DNA of 64,000 nucleotides from Spongilla lacustris (GCA_949361645.1 OX442418.1:6532372-6596371), one strand, 5' to 3'; positions 13,516 to 24,880 are shown, numbered from the stretch's first letter. Notes: generated by a model from the letters alone, not told the origin. A program made the numbers and translations.

Positions 13516-13754
13516 ATTGTGCATGGATTTTTTTAATTGAAGCGCAGCTGTAATACGTGCGCATGCGCGAATATATATCGCATCGTGACTTATGGCGTCT
13601 GAGAGCTGAACAGAAAATGGACTAGAAGCGATTCAGCATACATCGATCGTTATAGGTGGGTCTATGCACGCACGAAGATTTAGATTAACATTGTGTACCC
13701 TTTACTTTGACTACCCCTTACTTCAAATTTATCGGCCTATTTTATTAACGACTT

Positions 13755-14130
13755 TTAAACTGTGTTATTTTCACATAGACATAGGTACAGGTATCTTTTA
13801 AAATACACATTTTTCGTCAGGGGAGCTTGATTCGCCCAATTATCGTGATTAGTGGCATAAGTTGGATTGCTGGGCCTTATTGTTTACCGTTATGGGTATG
13901 TTTACAAATTACAACATAGGCCTACCTAACCCTAAAATGGCCCAGCGGCTTCGCTAGAATATAGCTCATGAGCGCCCGCTAATCACGAAAGTTGGTGAAA
14001 GTCGTATCCGTATAACGCACTTATGGGCGCCCTCTAATCATGATAGCTGGATGAATCAAGCTCTCCTGAGGATAAATACGTATTTATAAACATACCTGTA
14101 GCTATGTATGTGTTAAAATACTATGGTATG
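13755..14130. mobile_element. MITE with ~75-100 bp terminal inverted repeats
   Basis: The block at 13758-13860 (TACAGGTATCTTTTAAAATAC ... GGAGCTTGATTCGCCC ... CGTGATTAG) matches the reverse complement of 14020-14130 with scattered substitutions. A second partial copy of the inner end (CGCTAATCACGAAAGTTGGTG) lies at 13977-13997. No ORF. The target duplication is unclear because the ends are AT-rich. Confidence 0.6.
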
Positions 14131-14879
14131 TGTTAAAAAGTAGTTAATAAAAACGGATGAATTTGAAGTTAAAAAGTAACGGGCGCGATTTGCACACTTT
14201 TGCACCCGATATTAAAAGATATTTAATGTAAACCTTCGCCTTATGTTGTTTTATGTGTGTGTCTATGGTGCGTGCTGTTTAGAGCCGATCGTGCACATGC
14301 ATGTCTCTCTCCCCTCCATCTTTCCCAAGCGGCCCCTCTGCGTTGTATTTCTTTTGCACTCACTGACAACTGTGTTAATGTTTCTGTTTGAGCGCGTTTA
14401 TATGTGCGCGTGACTCCAGTTGTGTGTTTACACTGCTGTGCTCTTCCGCTGGCTGTTATGAAAGTGCATTAAAATAGACACAACTGGTCCTAACCCTTTT
14501 GTTTACCATATTCTTTCTCACTTGCTATATAGGTAACGTATTGCAACTCCGAATGGACAGGATGTGTCTATGTGAACTACAGGGTTGGTATTTGTATATT
14601 GCATTATCTTTTTTTATGCTTTCTGCATTGAACCAGATTACAAGCGTATAAGCTGCAGGCCAGAACAACTTGTGCAGGGTAAGCATGCATATGGTTTATG
14701 TTTTGGTTGAAACATGTTTATTTCTCTTCTTTCAGAATAACGTTCTTCATATTGCTACAAAGACATTGCTACGAAGACCTCTTCATATGGAACGCTCTTT
14801 AATATAAAGATGTATTTTTTTGTTTTGTTTTGTATTATTATTTTTTATTTTCAGTCCAGCGATGTTATCGTGTATGTAT
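14131..14879. other. No feature recognised
   Basis: Mixed AT-rich sequence with poly-T tracts near 14812-14850. No credible ORF, RNA gene or repeat structure seen. Confidence 0.4.
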
Positions 14880-14939
14880 ATTCAGTTATTAAAATTTTTA
14901 ACTTCATACTATGAAATTTTAATATCAGCAAAAGTTCTA

Positions 14940-15152
14940 CCAAACTTTAACCCTTTCTAAGCGTCTTACTAAACATGATATTTCCAGCAGTAAATTCGTA
15001 TTTCCTTGGCAGAAAACTCATGTAATTCCGGCTGTTCAGTCACAGGAAATATCGTAAATACGAAAATTTCTAATTCAAGGAAAGTAACCAAAATAAGGTA
15101 TTTAATTGTGCTTTACGTTAGCCTAAACATAACGGAAATGTAGTCATTTCGT
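14940..15152. repeat. Dispersed repeat, copy 1 (partner at 36840-37056)
   Basis: Shares a long colinear match with 36840-37056, including AATTCCGGCTGTTCAGT, AGGAAATATCGTAAAT, GGAAA...AAGGTATTTA and TGGTCATTTCGTCCCGTG-like blocks. Both copies end at the same CCCGTG point, after which they diverge. This suggests a common element end. Confidence 0.65.
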
Positions 15153-15591
15153 CCCGTGCACATTTGCGCGCAGTGGAGTTTGTTACTTCCAACTGGGCCA
15201 GAACTGAACGCCATAGTTTTACTGATTGTCATCCGGGCGGTTTTTAATTATTTTACAACCAAACTAGATACTTGTACCCTGATGACCAAAAGTGCCCCAG
15301 GAACCCAGGGAAAGATGATAGAAAGTTGCCTTGATCATTTTAGTATCTTCTGAAATAGTTATAACTAACCTTCCTATCTTCAGTTCAGAGCAAAAAGAAG
15401 AATAGTGATGAAAAATCATTATAAAAAAAGCAATTTCCCATACATCTCTATGGGAATGTACTAATTCTTATGAGGAACCCAGTGGAAGGGGCTAAAAATT
15501 ACACCAATCATGTAGAGTGATAGATGTTTATGCTATCTATCATTTCAATCCATTATAACTTTACTAGCGGCTTTCTCTGATATATGGCATA

Positions 15592-16175
15592 CAAAAATAA
15601 ACCTTATCCCATACATTTCTATTGACGCGTGCGCGGGAAATGTGACGGACGTTTGCAAAATTGGCCAGGAATTGCTAATGAGCGTCCGAAATTTCTCGCA
15701 ATGTTATTGGCATGGTGGGCGTTGTTTCTGGCGATGGAAACGGTTGTTTCCAGATCATCAAGGTACGCTTCCAAGGCTGCCCAGTTGGCATGGGTTATGG
15801 GTAGAGCTGAAAAAGCGAAAGACTCCTTGAGGTAACCCTATCAAAGCATAGCCTCGTACCCAGACCCACACTCGCAGCTGCGGATGGATGATATCACCAC
15901 TACGCGCTTATGGGTGATGTAATCCATCCGCAGCTGCGAGTGTGGGTCTGGGTACGAGACTAATCAAAACAATGTGAAAAAGTCTGGCATTGCGCTTTGG
16001 GGAGTTTTTCTCTTTTTCAGCTCTATCCATGCCAACTCGGCAGCCAAGCTTGCTAGCGTGCCTTGTGATCGACTGCTAGTTGCAGGTCCGTTCTTCAGAG
16101 AACAACCGTTTCCATCGCCAGGAACAACGCCCGCCATGCCAATTAAAGAAATATAATAACGCCCACTCAATGAAA
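15592..16175. mobile_element. Composite inverted-repeat element with a nested MITE
   Basis: The arm at about 15692-15832 (TTGGCATGGTGGGCGTTGTT ... GAGCTGAAAAAGCGAAA) matches the reverse complement of 15990-16160. The MITE at 15849-15962 sits between the arms. The outer part at 15592-15690 recurs at 54955-55045. No coding function; the short ORFs here are arm translations. Confidence 0.65.
15849..15962. mobile_element. MITE copy A, TAGTCTCG family
   Basis: Near-perfect terminal inverted repeats of ~38 bp (TCGTACCCAGACCCACACTC and its complement) around a short core. Flanks ATCAAAGCA (15840-15848) and ATCAAAACA (15963-15971) form a 9-bp target duplication with one mismatch. Confidence 0.8.
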
Positions 16176-16359
16176 TGTTATTAAAAAGTTTTTAAACATA
16201 TTCAACGCCCAATTAACTAATTATTCAAAATGGCTACGTCACCAAGCCACTTGTGTTAGAATACCCGGTAGCCATGGGCGTACGCAGCCTTCGGGAAACG
16301 GGGGGTCAAAATTTTATACAAGGTGACCTTACGTCACGCAAAATTATGGATTATTACTC

Positions 16360-16475
16360 GATCGTCCGATTCAACGAGCGGGGGGGGGGGGGGGGGGGTG
16401 CTGTCCGCCTTCGGCCGATTCAACGAACGGGGGAGCCGGAGGGGGGGGGTGCTGTTCGCGTAAAGTTAATTCAAG
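16360..16475. repeat. Poly-G-bearing short repeat (TTCGGCCGATTCAACGA unit)
   Basis: Two tandem versions of a unit with GATTCAACGA(G/A)CGGGGG and GCTGTCCGCCTTCGGCC; related units occur in the small element at 42034-42198. Probably a remnant of the same CAGGGGCGG element family. Confidence 0.5.
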
Positions 16476-16932
16476 TACACGGGCAGGAATTGGGTTGCGA
16501 TACGGATCCGGTATCACGAGCGTTACGTCGGCGAAAAAATGATCTCATCTCGAATTATTAGTAAACAAAGCGTTAGACATACAATATACAATGAAGCAAT
16601 ATTTGTTATTGTTTCAGTTGTGTTCAAAGTATAGATAATCAGTTCCCTTTCCACTTGTGAGGTTGTCCTTTTCCAGCCATCTGCAGCATGAATCACACTG
16701 ATGACAAGACATGTTGCAGGAACAAGACAGATTACATTTGTCCTCAGTCAATTTGACAAAAGCAGAGGACAATTGAAGCTGTTTCTGTTAGGCATCCACA
16801 ATGGGCTCCATGTGGCGTATTACACGTGTAGAAGGTTCCAAATTCAGCTTGAAATGAGCCACAAAACGTTCCTGTTTCTAGCTATAAGTGAGAAATTTAT
16901 ATAAACAATTGTAAACAACTATTACAACTTAC

Positions 16933-17118
16933 TGAATATTGCTTCTCTAAAGTGTAAACACAGGTCACACAGATTGATAACTTTGCCATCTGTCCTTTGC
17001 AAATGGCCAATATTTAAAAGGGTGATACCAGGTGGCAATAGCAGAGTGAAATCTCTGAGGTCATATAATGAAGTAGTATTATCCAGGTCTGGAGCATTCA
17101 ACACAATAGACCCCAACT
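16933..17118 (-). other. Candidate penultimate exon of the minus-strand gene
   Basis: Begins after TTCTTCAG and ends before GTAAGT, a strong donor. The open frame is hydrophobic (NAPDLDNTT, LRDFTLLLPPGI, LNIGHL) and joins in phase 1 to block 20000-20109 once the hAT insertion is removed. A second frame in its 3' part reads CVTCVYTLEKQYS and would join the QER tail. Which frame was used cannot be settled by eye. Confidence 0.45.
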
Positions 17119-17879
17119 CTGAAGAACCCGCATGCTGTAAAATGATAATACTATCAGTGCAGGAGCACAGAACTTACATATATATACTGACCTTCAGGGG
17201 CGGCGGAACAGGTACCGCAGGTCCCGCGGCTGCGGGACCAATGTTAAATGCCCAAAAAATAAAAAAATAAAAAATAAAACAATCGCACGATAGATAAATA
17301 AATTCACTCCTTTAAACTCCTTTAAAAATGGCGACAATTCACTGCAAAAAACAAAGAGTGAGATTTAATCTATTGAAGATTAACAGATTAGTGCCCACGG
17401 GCGCGTTCACGCGTCAATGTACTGAAGTCCCACGGACGCGCGGAAGCGTCCAAATGCAATAGTGGACTGTACAATAGCGGCGTTACGCAACGGTTAGCTT
17501 CAAGACCTAATATTATATACGAAGCTTCGCCACACCTAGGGCTTCAGTTTCCAAGGTTCTGTTTGAAAGGTTGCGTTGAAAAAATTCCCACAAAAAAGGT
17601 GACAATTACCGCAATAAATCAGCGGCATACACAAATAATGAATTTCCATATAGCAGCAGCTAAATAAACGGAAGCGAACAATCACAAGGGAGGATGCCAG
17701 GGCATGTTTCCAGATACTTCCAGCTTGTCCAGCGAGCAGTAGTAGGGATGGAAAGTGTAACCTATGATGGAGGGAAATTAGCATTTGAAATGTTTGAAGT
17801 GGGCTACACATGGGATAAAGGTTATACTTTGAGCCACAATCCAGTGCTTCACATCACCAGATGTCACTCTGTATTCCTC

Positions 17880-18345
17880 CCTCCTACACACATGAGCACA
17901 CTAGTACCATCACATATAAACACTAGTACCATCACATATACACACTAATACCATCCCTACAACATGTGCACACTAGTACCCAAACTACACACATGCACAC
18001 ACTTGTATCATGACACTACACACATGCACACACTTGTACCATGACACTACACACATGCACACACTTGCACCATCACACTACATACATGCACACACTTGTG
18101 CCATGACACTACACACATGCACACACATGCACCATCACACTACACACATGCACACACTTGTACCATCACACTACATACATGCACACACTTGTGCCATGAC
18201 ACTACACACATGCACACACATGCACCATCACACTACACACATGCACACACTTGTACCATCACACCACACACATGCACACACTTGCACCATCACACTACAC
18301 ACATGCACACACTATTACCATCACACTTCACCCTACTCCACACTT
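17880..18345. repeat. Minisatellite, 31-bp unit
   Basis: Period 31 (starts at 18001, 18032, 18063), unit containing CACATGCACACACTTG and ACCATCACACTA variants, about 13-14 copies. Because 31 is not a multiple of three, the long His/Thr-rich ORFs here cycle through frames every three units. They are not genes. Confidence 0.9.
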
Positions 18346-19119
18346 GCGCTATTATTAGAGCATACATGTACGTACATACCAGCTGCCACCATCGTGGACA
18401 TAGAACGGTCAAAAATAGCTAGTGCAAAGTGTTGCAGCAAGAGTAAATAAACTCCCCTGCTACTTCTTAGCAATCAATACAAACCCGCTAATTGCTACGT
18501 ACAGAACGATAGGATTAGCCAAGGCCTATGCGATAGGTGCGCGTCTCATAGACCCACTTTCATGCACGAAAGATACATGTAAGTAGTTTGAAGTGAATAC
18601 CAAAGTCAATATAGTGCACACAACAAAGTTACGCACTAACCTGTTTGTTCAAGCCGCCATGACAGTCGCGAGCGCTACTTGATGGCTTCGTTCCGTAGTT
18701 GTATCTGTTTCACGAGTAATCAAACCGATCGTTTTGCACCGTCAGTAGGCCAAACTCTCGTAGCATCGTTTTTCATAAAGTTCACAATACAAAACTTTCA
18801 TCGTTTGAAAGTTATATGACGTGTCGCTCCGACTATATTTAAACTAAGAAAATTTAAAATTTAATCTGGGCCGTAACGTATTCAATAACGTAACGTAATC
18901 TGGGCACTAATCTGTTAAACCACTGTCAAAAACGATTTAATCTAATCAATTTACGATTGTGGTTTAATCTTCAATAGATTAAATCCACTCTTTGTTTTTA
19001 GCAGTGTTAACATTTCCGGACAAGTTAATTCCAACCAAGCGCTAGTTTTTTCCAAAACGAAAGTTTGGAAAACATAGCGAAGAACGCTCATTTCAAGCTG
19101 AGTGGTGTCAACAGTTTGA

Positions 19120-19480
19120 TTGGCTGAAGCAATTGGCACAGTAACACGTACCTCAGTTTCACTTCGTGGCTGTATTCAGTTCCTACGTGATCTTTCACCA
19201 GCAAAGAAGTTATTTTTCAGTGAAATTTGCCTTCTGGCTAAATTGGTGCTAGTTATGCCAGCTACTAATGCGGTCAGCGAAAGGTGCTTTTCAGCAATGC
19301 GTCGCTTGAAAACATATTTACGGAGCAGTATGGGTCAAAACAGGCTCAACCACATAATGATCCTGACTCCTGAGCATTTACAAAGAGGAGGTTGACGATA
19401 TCAACATAGACCTGCTTGGTGATGAGTTTATTCGAGACAATGAACATCGTTCCCAATATTTTGGAAAGTTCACTAGTTAG
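19120..19480 (+). pseudogene. hAT transposase C-terminal dimerisation domain fragment (ZMYM1-like)
   Basis: Translates as LVMPATNAVSERCFSAMRRL then KTYLRSSMGQNRLNH, the hallmark C-terminal block of hAT transposases of the ZMYM1-like group. After a single-base frameshift near 19380 the expected tail (HKEEVDDINIDL ... FIRDNEHRSQYFGKF) continues to a stop at about 19480. The zinc-finger and catalytic regions are absent. It lies inside and in the orientation of the 17195-19998 element, so it is that element's remaining coding sequence. Confidence 0.85.
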
Positions 19481-20445
19481 AACTGCATTGTGCATGTAAC
19501 TACTTGTTCATACTGTTCATCTTTAATCTCTTACATAGTTAAATTCACAAGCGATTATGACACTTACACAGTTAGTGACGACTTACAGCGCAGTCCGGTG
19601 TGTTAATTATAAGCAAACTAATATATATATGCTGTGGAAAAATACCTTTTCCGAGAAGATCTAAAAATTCAAAATAGCCTTTCGTTCACTCGCTAATAAT
19701 TCCTAGCCTCCACCTCCACCAACTACTGCCGGTTTAACTTGTAACTTTTTTTTTTGCATTGTACGATATAGATACTATTTTAAAGGCCTCCTGCATGGCC
19801 GTCGCTTTTTTACATAGTTTTCTGAGTGTTTTCAACGCAAAAAGCATTGGCTTCTGGGGCTCCGCCCCAGACCCCGATGGGGGAGCTTACAGCGCTCCCC
19901 CATACCCCCTAGCTGGGCGGGAGGGGTACCCCCCTCCCGCACGCAGATCCGCCCCCGTATCATGCGGGACCAATGCTAAACAGCTTCCGCCGCCCCTGCC
20001 TTTCATAATGTATAACAGGTTGATGAATTTGCTTGTCATGCTGCACAGCTGTTCCTCCAAGATAGCGTTTACCATTGAGCGATAAAGTGCTATGAGATCA
20101 TCTCCACACCTATAAGAAGTAAATAAATACATAGATATGTAGATACTTTTAAAGAAAAGGTTTTGCAAACCTTTCAGAAGGGGAATAGCTACTTCCTGCA
20201 AATGCAAACCTGATGCTCTCCTGAAACAAAAAGCTATTAGCATGCAATATCTTTGCTAGGGCTTGCCTGTTACTGTAAATATTCCTGCACTGATCTGTGA
20301 ATTGTAGCTCTTACATCTTAGGATAATAATTAATCAATAAATGCAAAATTTTTACATGGAAATCCACAAACCTTTCTGTGTTATAACAAGATGTAGGACC
20401 AAACATCCATATATGTTCAGGAAGATGAAGAAGCAGGTGGATTTT

Positions 20446-21830
20446 CTACTTCCTCCGTAAAGTAGGAAAATACTGTGTATTAGTAGCAACAAAATTATGA
20501 ACAATGTTTTCATAATAACCCATACTGTCTAGATTGACTCAGTCACAGTAAGCGATTTTATAAACACCTGCATGAATAAGTATAAAGAATTAGGGAATAT
20601 TGTATAAATGCTCAGGTGCTTACCTTTTATAATGCTTGCCACACTTCAATCTCAACAGGAGCCAGGAATGGTAAACGGACAAAGAGAGCCATCTGTGCCA
20701 GACTGCCAGTGCCTTAAAATTCCTACCAACAAAAGACTTGTAATACTTTGCAATGTTTCTTGAGATTCTACTGACCAGTGAAGCCAGATGATGGAAATGC
20801 ACACAAAGAGTGTGTTGTTTTTTTTTTTTTTTTTTGACAACTTAGCAATCGTTGCCCACAGAAGATACTTGTATGGTCCTAGATGAAGTGTGTGTAAAAC
20901 ATCAAGTGGCTAGCCGGCAGAAATAAGAGGGATATAAGTATATCAATATATACTGAATGATATGCATACCTATATATGTAGATTCATTAGGAGGTGAAGA
21001 AGAGCATTCTCTACATCAGTAATACCACAGATCTTGCTTCTGCCTCTTTGTCCGAGAAGATTTTATAGGCTGGCTTTGCATGAGATAGAGTTGTACTTTG
21101 TTGCATACTGCTACAAATAATATTGAAGGTAACATCAGCATTGGAAAACAATGTAAAACATGTGAAAAAAAAAAATACATGTACATGCACATATTCCTTA
21201 CATTGCATATTCTGCAGAACTTATTAGAGGTACATGTATAGCCCCCATGTGACTGCACAACTGTGAAGCACAAGGATTGTCACAGAGGAAGCACAAAATA
21301 GGTGCAACAGCTATCACATCACACTGCAGTAATGATATATTTCCCTATGTATTAGTATTCATTATGTACATGCAAATCATGTTTTGTACACCATACCTAT
21401 ACTCAGATGAAATTATAGGATCTCGTACAAGGTTGTTTGCTAGGATTGGCTAAACACACCTTTAGAGTGTGCTGACATAGAAAGGAATTTTATGTAATAC
21501 AGAAGTGTCATTGGATAAAATGCTTACTTTGGTTGGAGTAACAAACCCTGGAACTCGACACTTCATACACGATGGCACAGATGGCACAGAAGAATGCAAA
21601 CATAGAATACAAACTCAAAGTTTATTTGTACATGATGTGAATAATTATATAAGATGCCATCTATTGTAAGCTTGAACTAACTATTGGCCATGGACTGTGT
21701 GATCCGGGCGCGTGATCAGCTTCATCAACAGGCTAGGCGGGTCGGGGATCCGGATGTTGTACTCGCTGAGAGTAGTCACAGTCACTTGAAGATAGTTCCT
21801 CACAGTCCATGTTAAAGAGGTGCTCCCTGG
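20446..21830 (-). other. Possible 5' exons of the minus-strand transposase-like gene
   Basis: Weak candidates only. 20632-20735 is bounded by a GTAAGC donor and reads SLAQMALFVRLPFLAPVEIE in one frame, but that frame has a TAA before the donor. 21530-21600 reads CMKCRVPGFVTPTK before a GTAAGC donor. 21763-21811 reads MDCEELSSSDCDYSQR before GTACAA, an acidic start similar to those of transposases. The phases could not be closed. Poly-A/T tracts lie at 20818-20835. Confidence 0.25.
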
Positions 21831-21879
21831 TCTCTAAATGCTTACTGTACTTCAATTTAAAGGCTTAATCCTTTCTTGC

Positions 21880-22180
21880 ATTCACATCAATTCCGTCGCC
21901 ATTTCAATTCTGTGACGTCAGAAGGTCACGTGAGTAGAATTGCCAAAAGCTATCCCTCGGTTTCAAGCGTACCCTGGACGTAAATAGGAGGCGTTACGCC
22001 TACGTAAAGATTACACCAGTTACGGTAACGGAAATCATTAACGTATCACTTCTGCTACAATGCCCGCCTCCTATACGCCATACCAGACCCACTGATGATC
22101 GCGCCAGCTGTTAGTTCCACTGCCGAATGCGCATGCGCGTATGCGTACCGCCTTCCGCCAATTATTCGCCGACCCAGCAT
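21880..22180. promoter_or_regulatory. GC-richer possible promoter region
   Basis: Contains TGACGTCA (CRE-type) and TCACGTGA near 21912-21935 and GCGCATGCGC (NRF1-like) near 22131, upstream of the candidate first exon on the minus strand. Motif presence only; no direct support for activity. Confidence 0.25.
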
Positions 22181-22260
22181 GTTAACTCCGTTTAACCTAC
22201 CGATAAACGGTATATAGTACAGCCATCAGTCTGGTCCTCAGACTAGGGTTGGGTATGACT

Positions 22261-22385
22261 TAGTCTCGGCCCTAGACCCAACGGACGCAACAGCGGATGG
22301 ATTAGGTCACCGCTACGCGTCAGTGATGCGTAGCGGTGATGTAATCCATCCGTAGCGGCGTCCTTTGGGTCTGGGGCCGAGACTA
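22261..22385. mobile_element. MITE copy B, TAGTCTCG family, with 9-bp target duplication
   Basis: The ends TAGTCTCGGCCCTAGACCC and GGGTCTGGGGCCGAGACTA are inverted, and inner stems (CACCGCTACGC / GCGTAGCGGTG) extend the hairpin. Flanks are both GGTATGACT (22252-22260 and 22386-22394), a perfect 9-bp target-site duplication. Confidence 0.9.
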
Positions 22386-22514
22386 GGTATGACTATCAAG
22401 CTTATATTGATTAGTATTGTGGATATAATAGCTCTACTATCAATATACGCTAGTCTTGCTAGCCAGACGTAGACGTACAACATCGAACTTCAACTGGACT
22501 GTGAACGAGGGAGG

Positions 22515-22575
22515 TTGTCTCGTACCGAGACCCTGATTACCACAGCTGCGGATGGGTTACACCACCGCTACGGGT
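22515..22575. mobile_element. MITE copy D, one-ended fragment
   Basis: GTCTCGTACCGAGACCC, then CAGCTGCGGATGGGTTACA and CCACCGCTACGG match the left half of copies A-C. No right half follows. Confidence 0.6.
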
Positions 22576-22642
22576 TCAAATGGTTCAACGATCCAATAAG
22601 CCACGATTTGCAGCTACGCCAGACTTTCAAAGGGGGTCGGTG

Positions 22643-22771
22643 TAGTCTCGTGCCCAGACCCAATGCATCGCAGCGGCGGATGAATTACATTACATTACCA
22701 CTACGCTTGCAAGCGTAGCGGTAATGTAATTCATCCGCAGCTGCGATGCATCGGGTCTGGGCACAAGACTA
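22643..22771. mobile_element. MITE copy C, TAGTCTCG family
   Basis: TAGTCTCGTGCCCAGACCC at the left and its complement (one substitution) at the right. The body is an almost uninterrupted palindrome centred on GCTTGCAAGC near 22707. The target duplication is not conserved. Confidence 0.85.
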
Positions 22772-23149
22772 GGAGCGTAAGTTAATGCAAAAAAGTGAAA
22801 CTGTGGGAGGGAGATAGCTCAGCGTTTCCCACGGCATAGCACAAAGAGGGCGCTCCGCCCTGTGTTTAAATTTTTCAGAAAATGGGCGTGGTCATATAAT
22901 AAACTGACGTGTACTCGCGGTTCGCCGAGCACTCGCGCAAGCGATCATATCACGATTTATGGAATTGAATGCGCGCCACGGACTTTTTGAATCGGTCCGG
23001 ACAACATCAACCCACTGTTTATCAATCGGGCGAAGCCGAAAGCACTCCCCCCCCGGTTGAATTGGCCGACGAATCGTTCGCGTGCGAGCGTGGGCGGTAT
23101 TCATTAATTATCCATAATCGCCCTGTTTTAAAAGCATTCTGTGGGAAAC

Positions 23150-23690
23150 AGTCGATCCACATGTTGTGGGAAATGGTCCTCATGTCCCGGGTGTGTTTTG
23201 GGTGGGATCAGCAACAATACTTATGGGGCATATGAGCCGAGTGGAACATTTGGACTGCTAAGGCAAGACATTTGGGGGTCTAGAGAGGGGTGGATACCTA
23301 TCACTAGTGTCACCTCAGGATTAACAAATTCCAAATCAGTCCTTGAGTGCCCCCAAAGCACTGTGTCATCCTCACTGTCTTGGTGTTATGACAACTGTGG
23401 CCATAGAGGGTGCTTTCTGTTTAGTGGTCTCAGGACCTCACAGGCAGTTAGAGTGCCATCTCCCCATGGATATGGACAGATTACACAAGTGCGGTGCACA
23501 CATGTTGTGGGAGATGGTCCACATGTCCTGGATGTATTTTGGGTGGGACCAGCATCACTCAGAGTGGAACATTTGGACTGCTAAGGCAAGACATTTGGGG
23601 GTCTAGAGAGGAGTGGATACCAATAGTGTCACCTCAGGAGTAACACACTCCAAATCAGTCTTTGAGTGCCCCCAAAGCACTCCATTATCT
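23150..23690. repeat. Two tandem copies of a ~345-bp unit
   Basis: 23155-23370 and 23500-23690 share ATGTTGTGGGAAATGGTCC-type, GGAACATTTGGACTGCTAAG, GACATTTGGGGGTCTAGAGA and GTGCCCCCAAAGCACT blocks in the same order. The ORFs across them look like chance. Sequence between 22780 and 23150 holds nothing recognised. Confidence 0.75.
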
Positions 23691-23740
23691 ATGGTGTGTT
23701 GGCATTGTTTGTTTGATGCTGATGTTTGACGCTGTTTTTC

Positions 23741-23890
23741 AGATTGTACTGGAATTGACACAGCTGACACTGACTGGATGCAAGTTCAACTAAGTCTTGG
23801 AAGGGGAGGTCTTGGCCTTTGCAGTCTTGCTCTCCATTCTCCAGCTGCTTATTTGGCATCATTGATTACTACCTACTCCGTCAGATGAAG
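23741..23890 (+). pseudogene. Small fragment of an RLE-type reverse transcriptase element
   Basis: Reads CTGIDTADTDWMQVQLSLGR then GGLGLCSLALHSPAAYLASL, colinear with the CTAVDTSDQAW...GGLGLRSISRHSPAAY segment of the larger copy at 38450-38560. Only about 45 residues remain before sequence similarity is lost at a stop. Confidence 0.75.
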
Positions 23891-24880
23891 ATGTCACGGA
23901 GTCCCTCAATATGTTAAACAGTATAGTACCACCAGCACATGTGCTTTCTACTTAATTCTAACTTAAGCCATTCTGCTATAGAATTTAATGTTTTACAACA
24001 ACCAATCTTAAGGTCGTAATGAAATACTATACGTTTTTTCATAGACAAAATTATCAATTAAAATTTTACAAAAGGCCTAACAGACACTAAGGTGGATTTT
24101 TATGTTGTGCTACGTGGTTGTGTAGTCATGTACATTGGATTATGTCATACAGTACACTTGTTCATAATGCATACTACTCTAATGCCTAATTCTCATACTG
24201 CATTGAGATTGGGTCAAACCAAGCTGGTTCCATCTGTTCAACTAGGAACATGGTATCACATATTTCTAATAATGCATTACTTTATATCCAAACCGTCATT
24301 ATGCATTATGAGCAAGTGTACTGTATTTGAGAAGAAATATATGTACATTTGGTACTGTATTGGTAGTACAGGTCTGTTCTAAAGGAAGAGCTTTGCAGAA
24401 CTGTACATCATGTGGTAAGAATCGAATAATCTTAACTTCATTTTGTTCCCCTCTCAGAGTTATGCTCTCCTTAGAATGCTTCCAATTAAACATTGTTTGT
24501 ATGCGCTTATGTTGTAATCCCAATTACTTGCATTTTTCAAACTATGTATGATGAATGAGATGAGAGATAGTAACTAGACAATTTAGAAATAATTATCCCA
24601 CCATCCACGCTCCTGCATTGCAACCATGCAGCCAGCCACACAGTTGACAAATTTGTAACAAAGCAATTTGTACTAAATACTAGCTTATATTAACAGCCAT
24701 AATCATAGTCGGTAATGGTGTCCAATTAGACTGCAACAATGGCAGACTCCTTTTCCCATATACGAAGGTGGTGTCTACTATAAAGAATAAATGAATTCAC
24801 ACATATAAAAGAATAGCTATGATAAAGGTACATTTACATCAAGTAATGTACTCATTTCAGTCGTTACATGAGCTTACACT
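23891..24880. other. No gene recognised
   Basis: AT-rich intergenic DNA; short ORFs only. It lies just beyond the 3' end of the death-domain gene on the minus strand. Confidence 0.4.

Larger units (their letters stand above)
17195..19998 (+). mobile_element. Decayed hAT-type element, 2.8 kb
   Basis: The ends CAGGGGCGGCGGAA and its complement form terminal inverted repeats that continue as GGTCCCGC and GGACCAATG blocks. A subterminal inverted repeat (CAAAGAGTG...TTTAATCTATTGAAGATTAA) lies at 17336-17401 and 18899-19006. The flanks share CCTT, an imperfect short target duplication. Inside are a 31-bp minisatellite and a fragment of a hAT transposase C-terminus in plus orientation, matching the terminal-repeat family. 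The element has lost most of its coding region. Confidence 0.7.
16788..20445 (-). pseudogene. Transposase-like gene remnant, split by a hAT element
   Basis: Minus-strand exon-like blocks: 20372-20445, 20171-20220, 20000-20109, 16933-17118 and 16788-16877, each with GT/AG-like borders. The first encodes KIHLLLHLPEHIWMFGP followed by YNTER, strongly resembling the HLPEH...GP...TERFE block of Plavaka-type and related CACTA-like transposases. Blocks 20171-20220, 20000-20109 and 16933-17118 join in phase and stay open. The last block reads KQERFVAHFKLN in one frame, like the RQER tail of that family, but that frame does not follow the splice phase of the previous block. The gene is therefore either frameshifted or mis-modelled. 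The 2.8 kb hAT insertion sits exactly at the 3' edge of block 20000-20109, removing the normal donor. Probably dead. Confidence 0.4.

Noticed and set aside
8600..13900. CACTA terminal repeats (CACTAAAAG at 8647, GATTAGTG at 13852)
   Set aside because: Beyond the five-base core the two ends do not match as inverted repeats.
18010..18450. His/Thr-rich ORF of 146 residues
   Set aside because: 31-bp minisatellite; frame cycles every three units, no gene signals.
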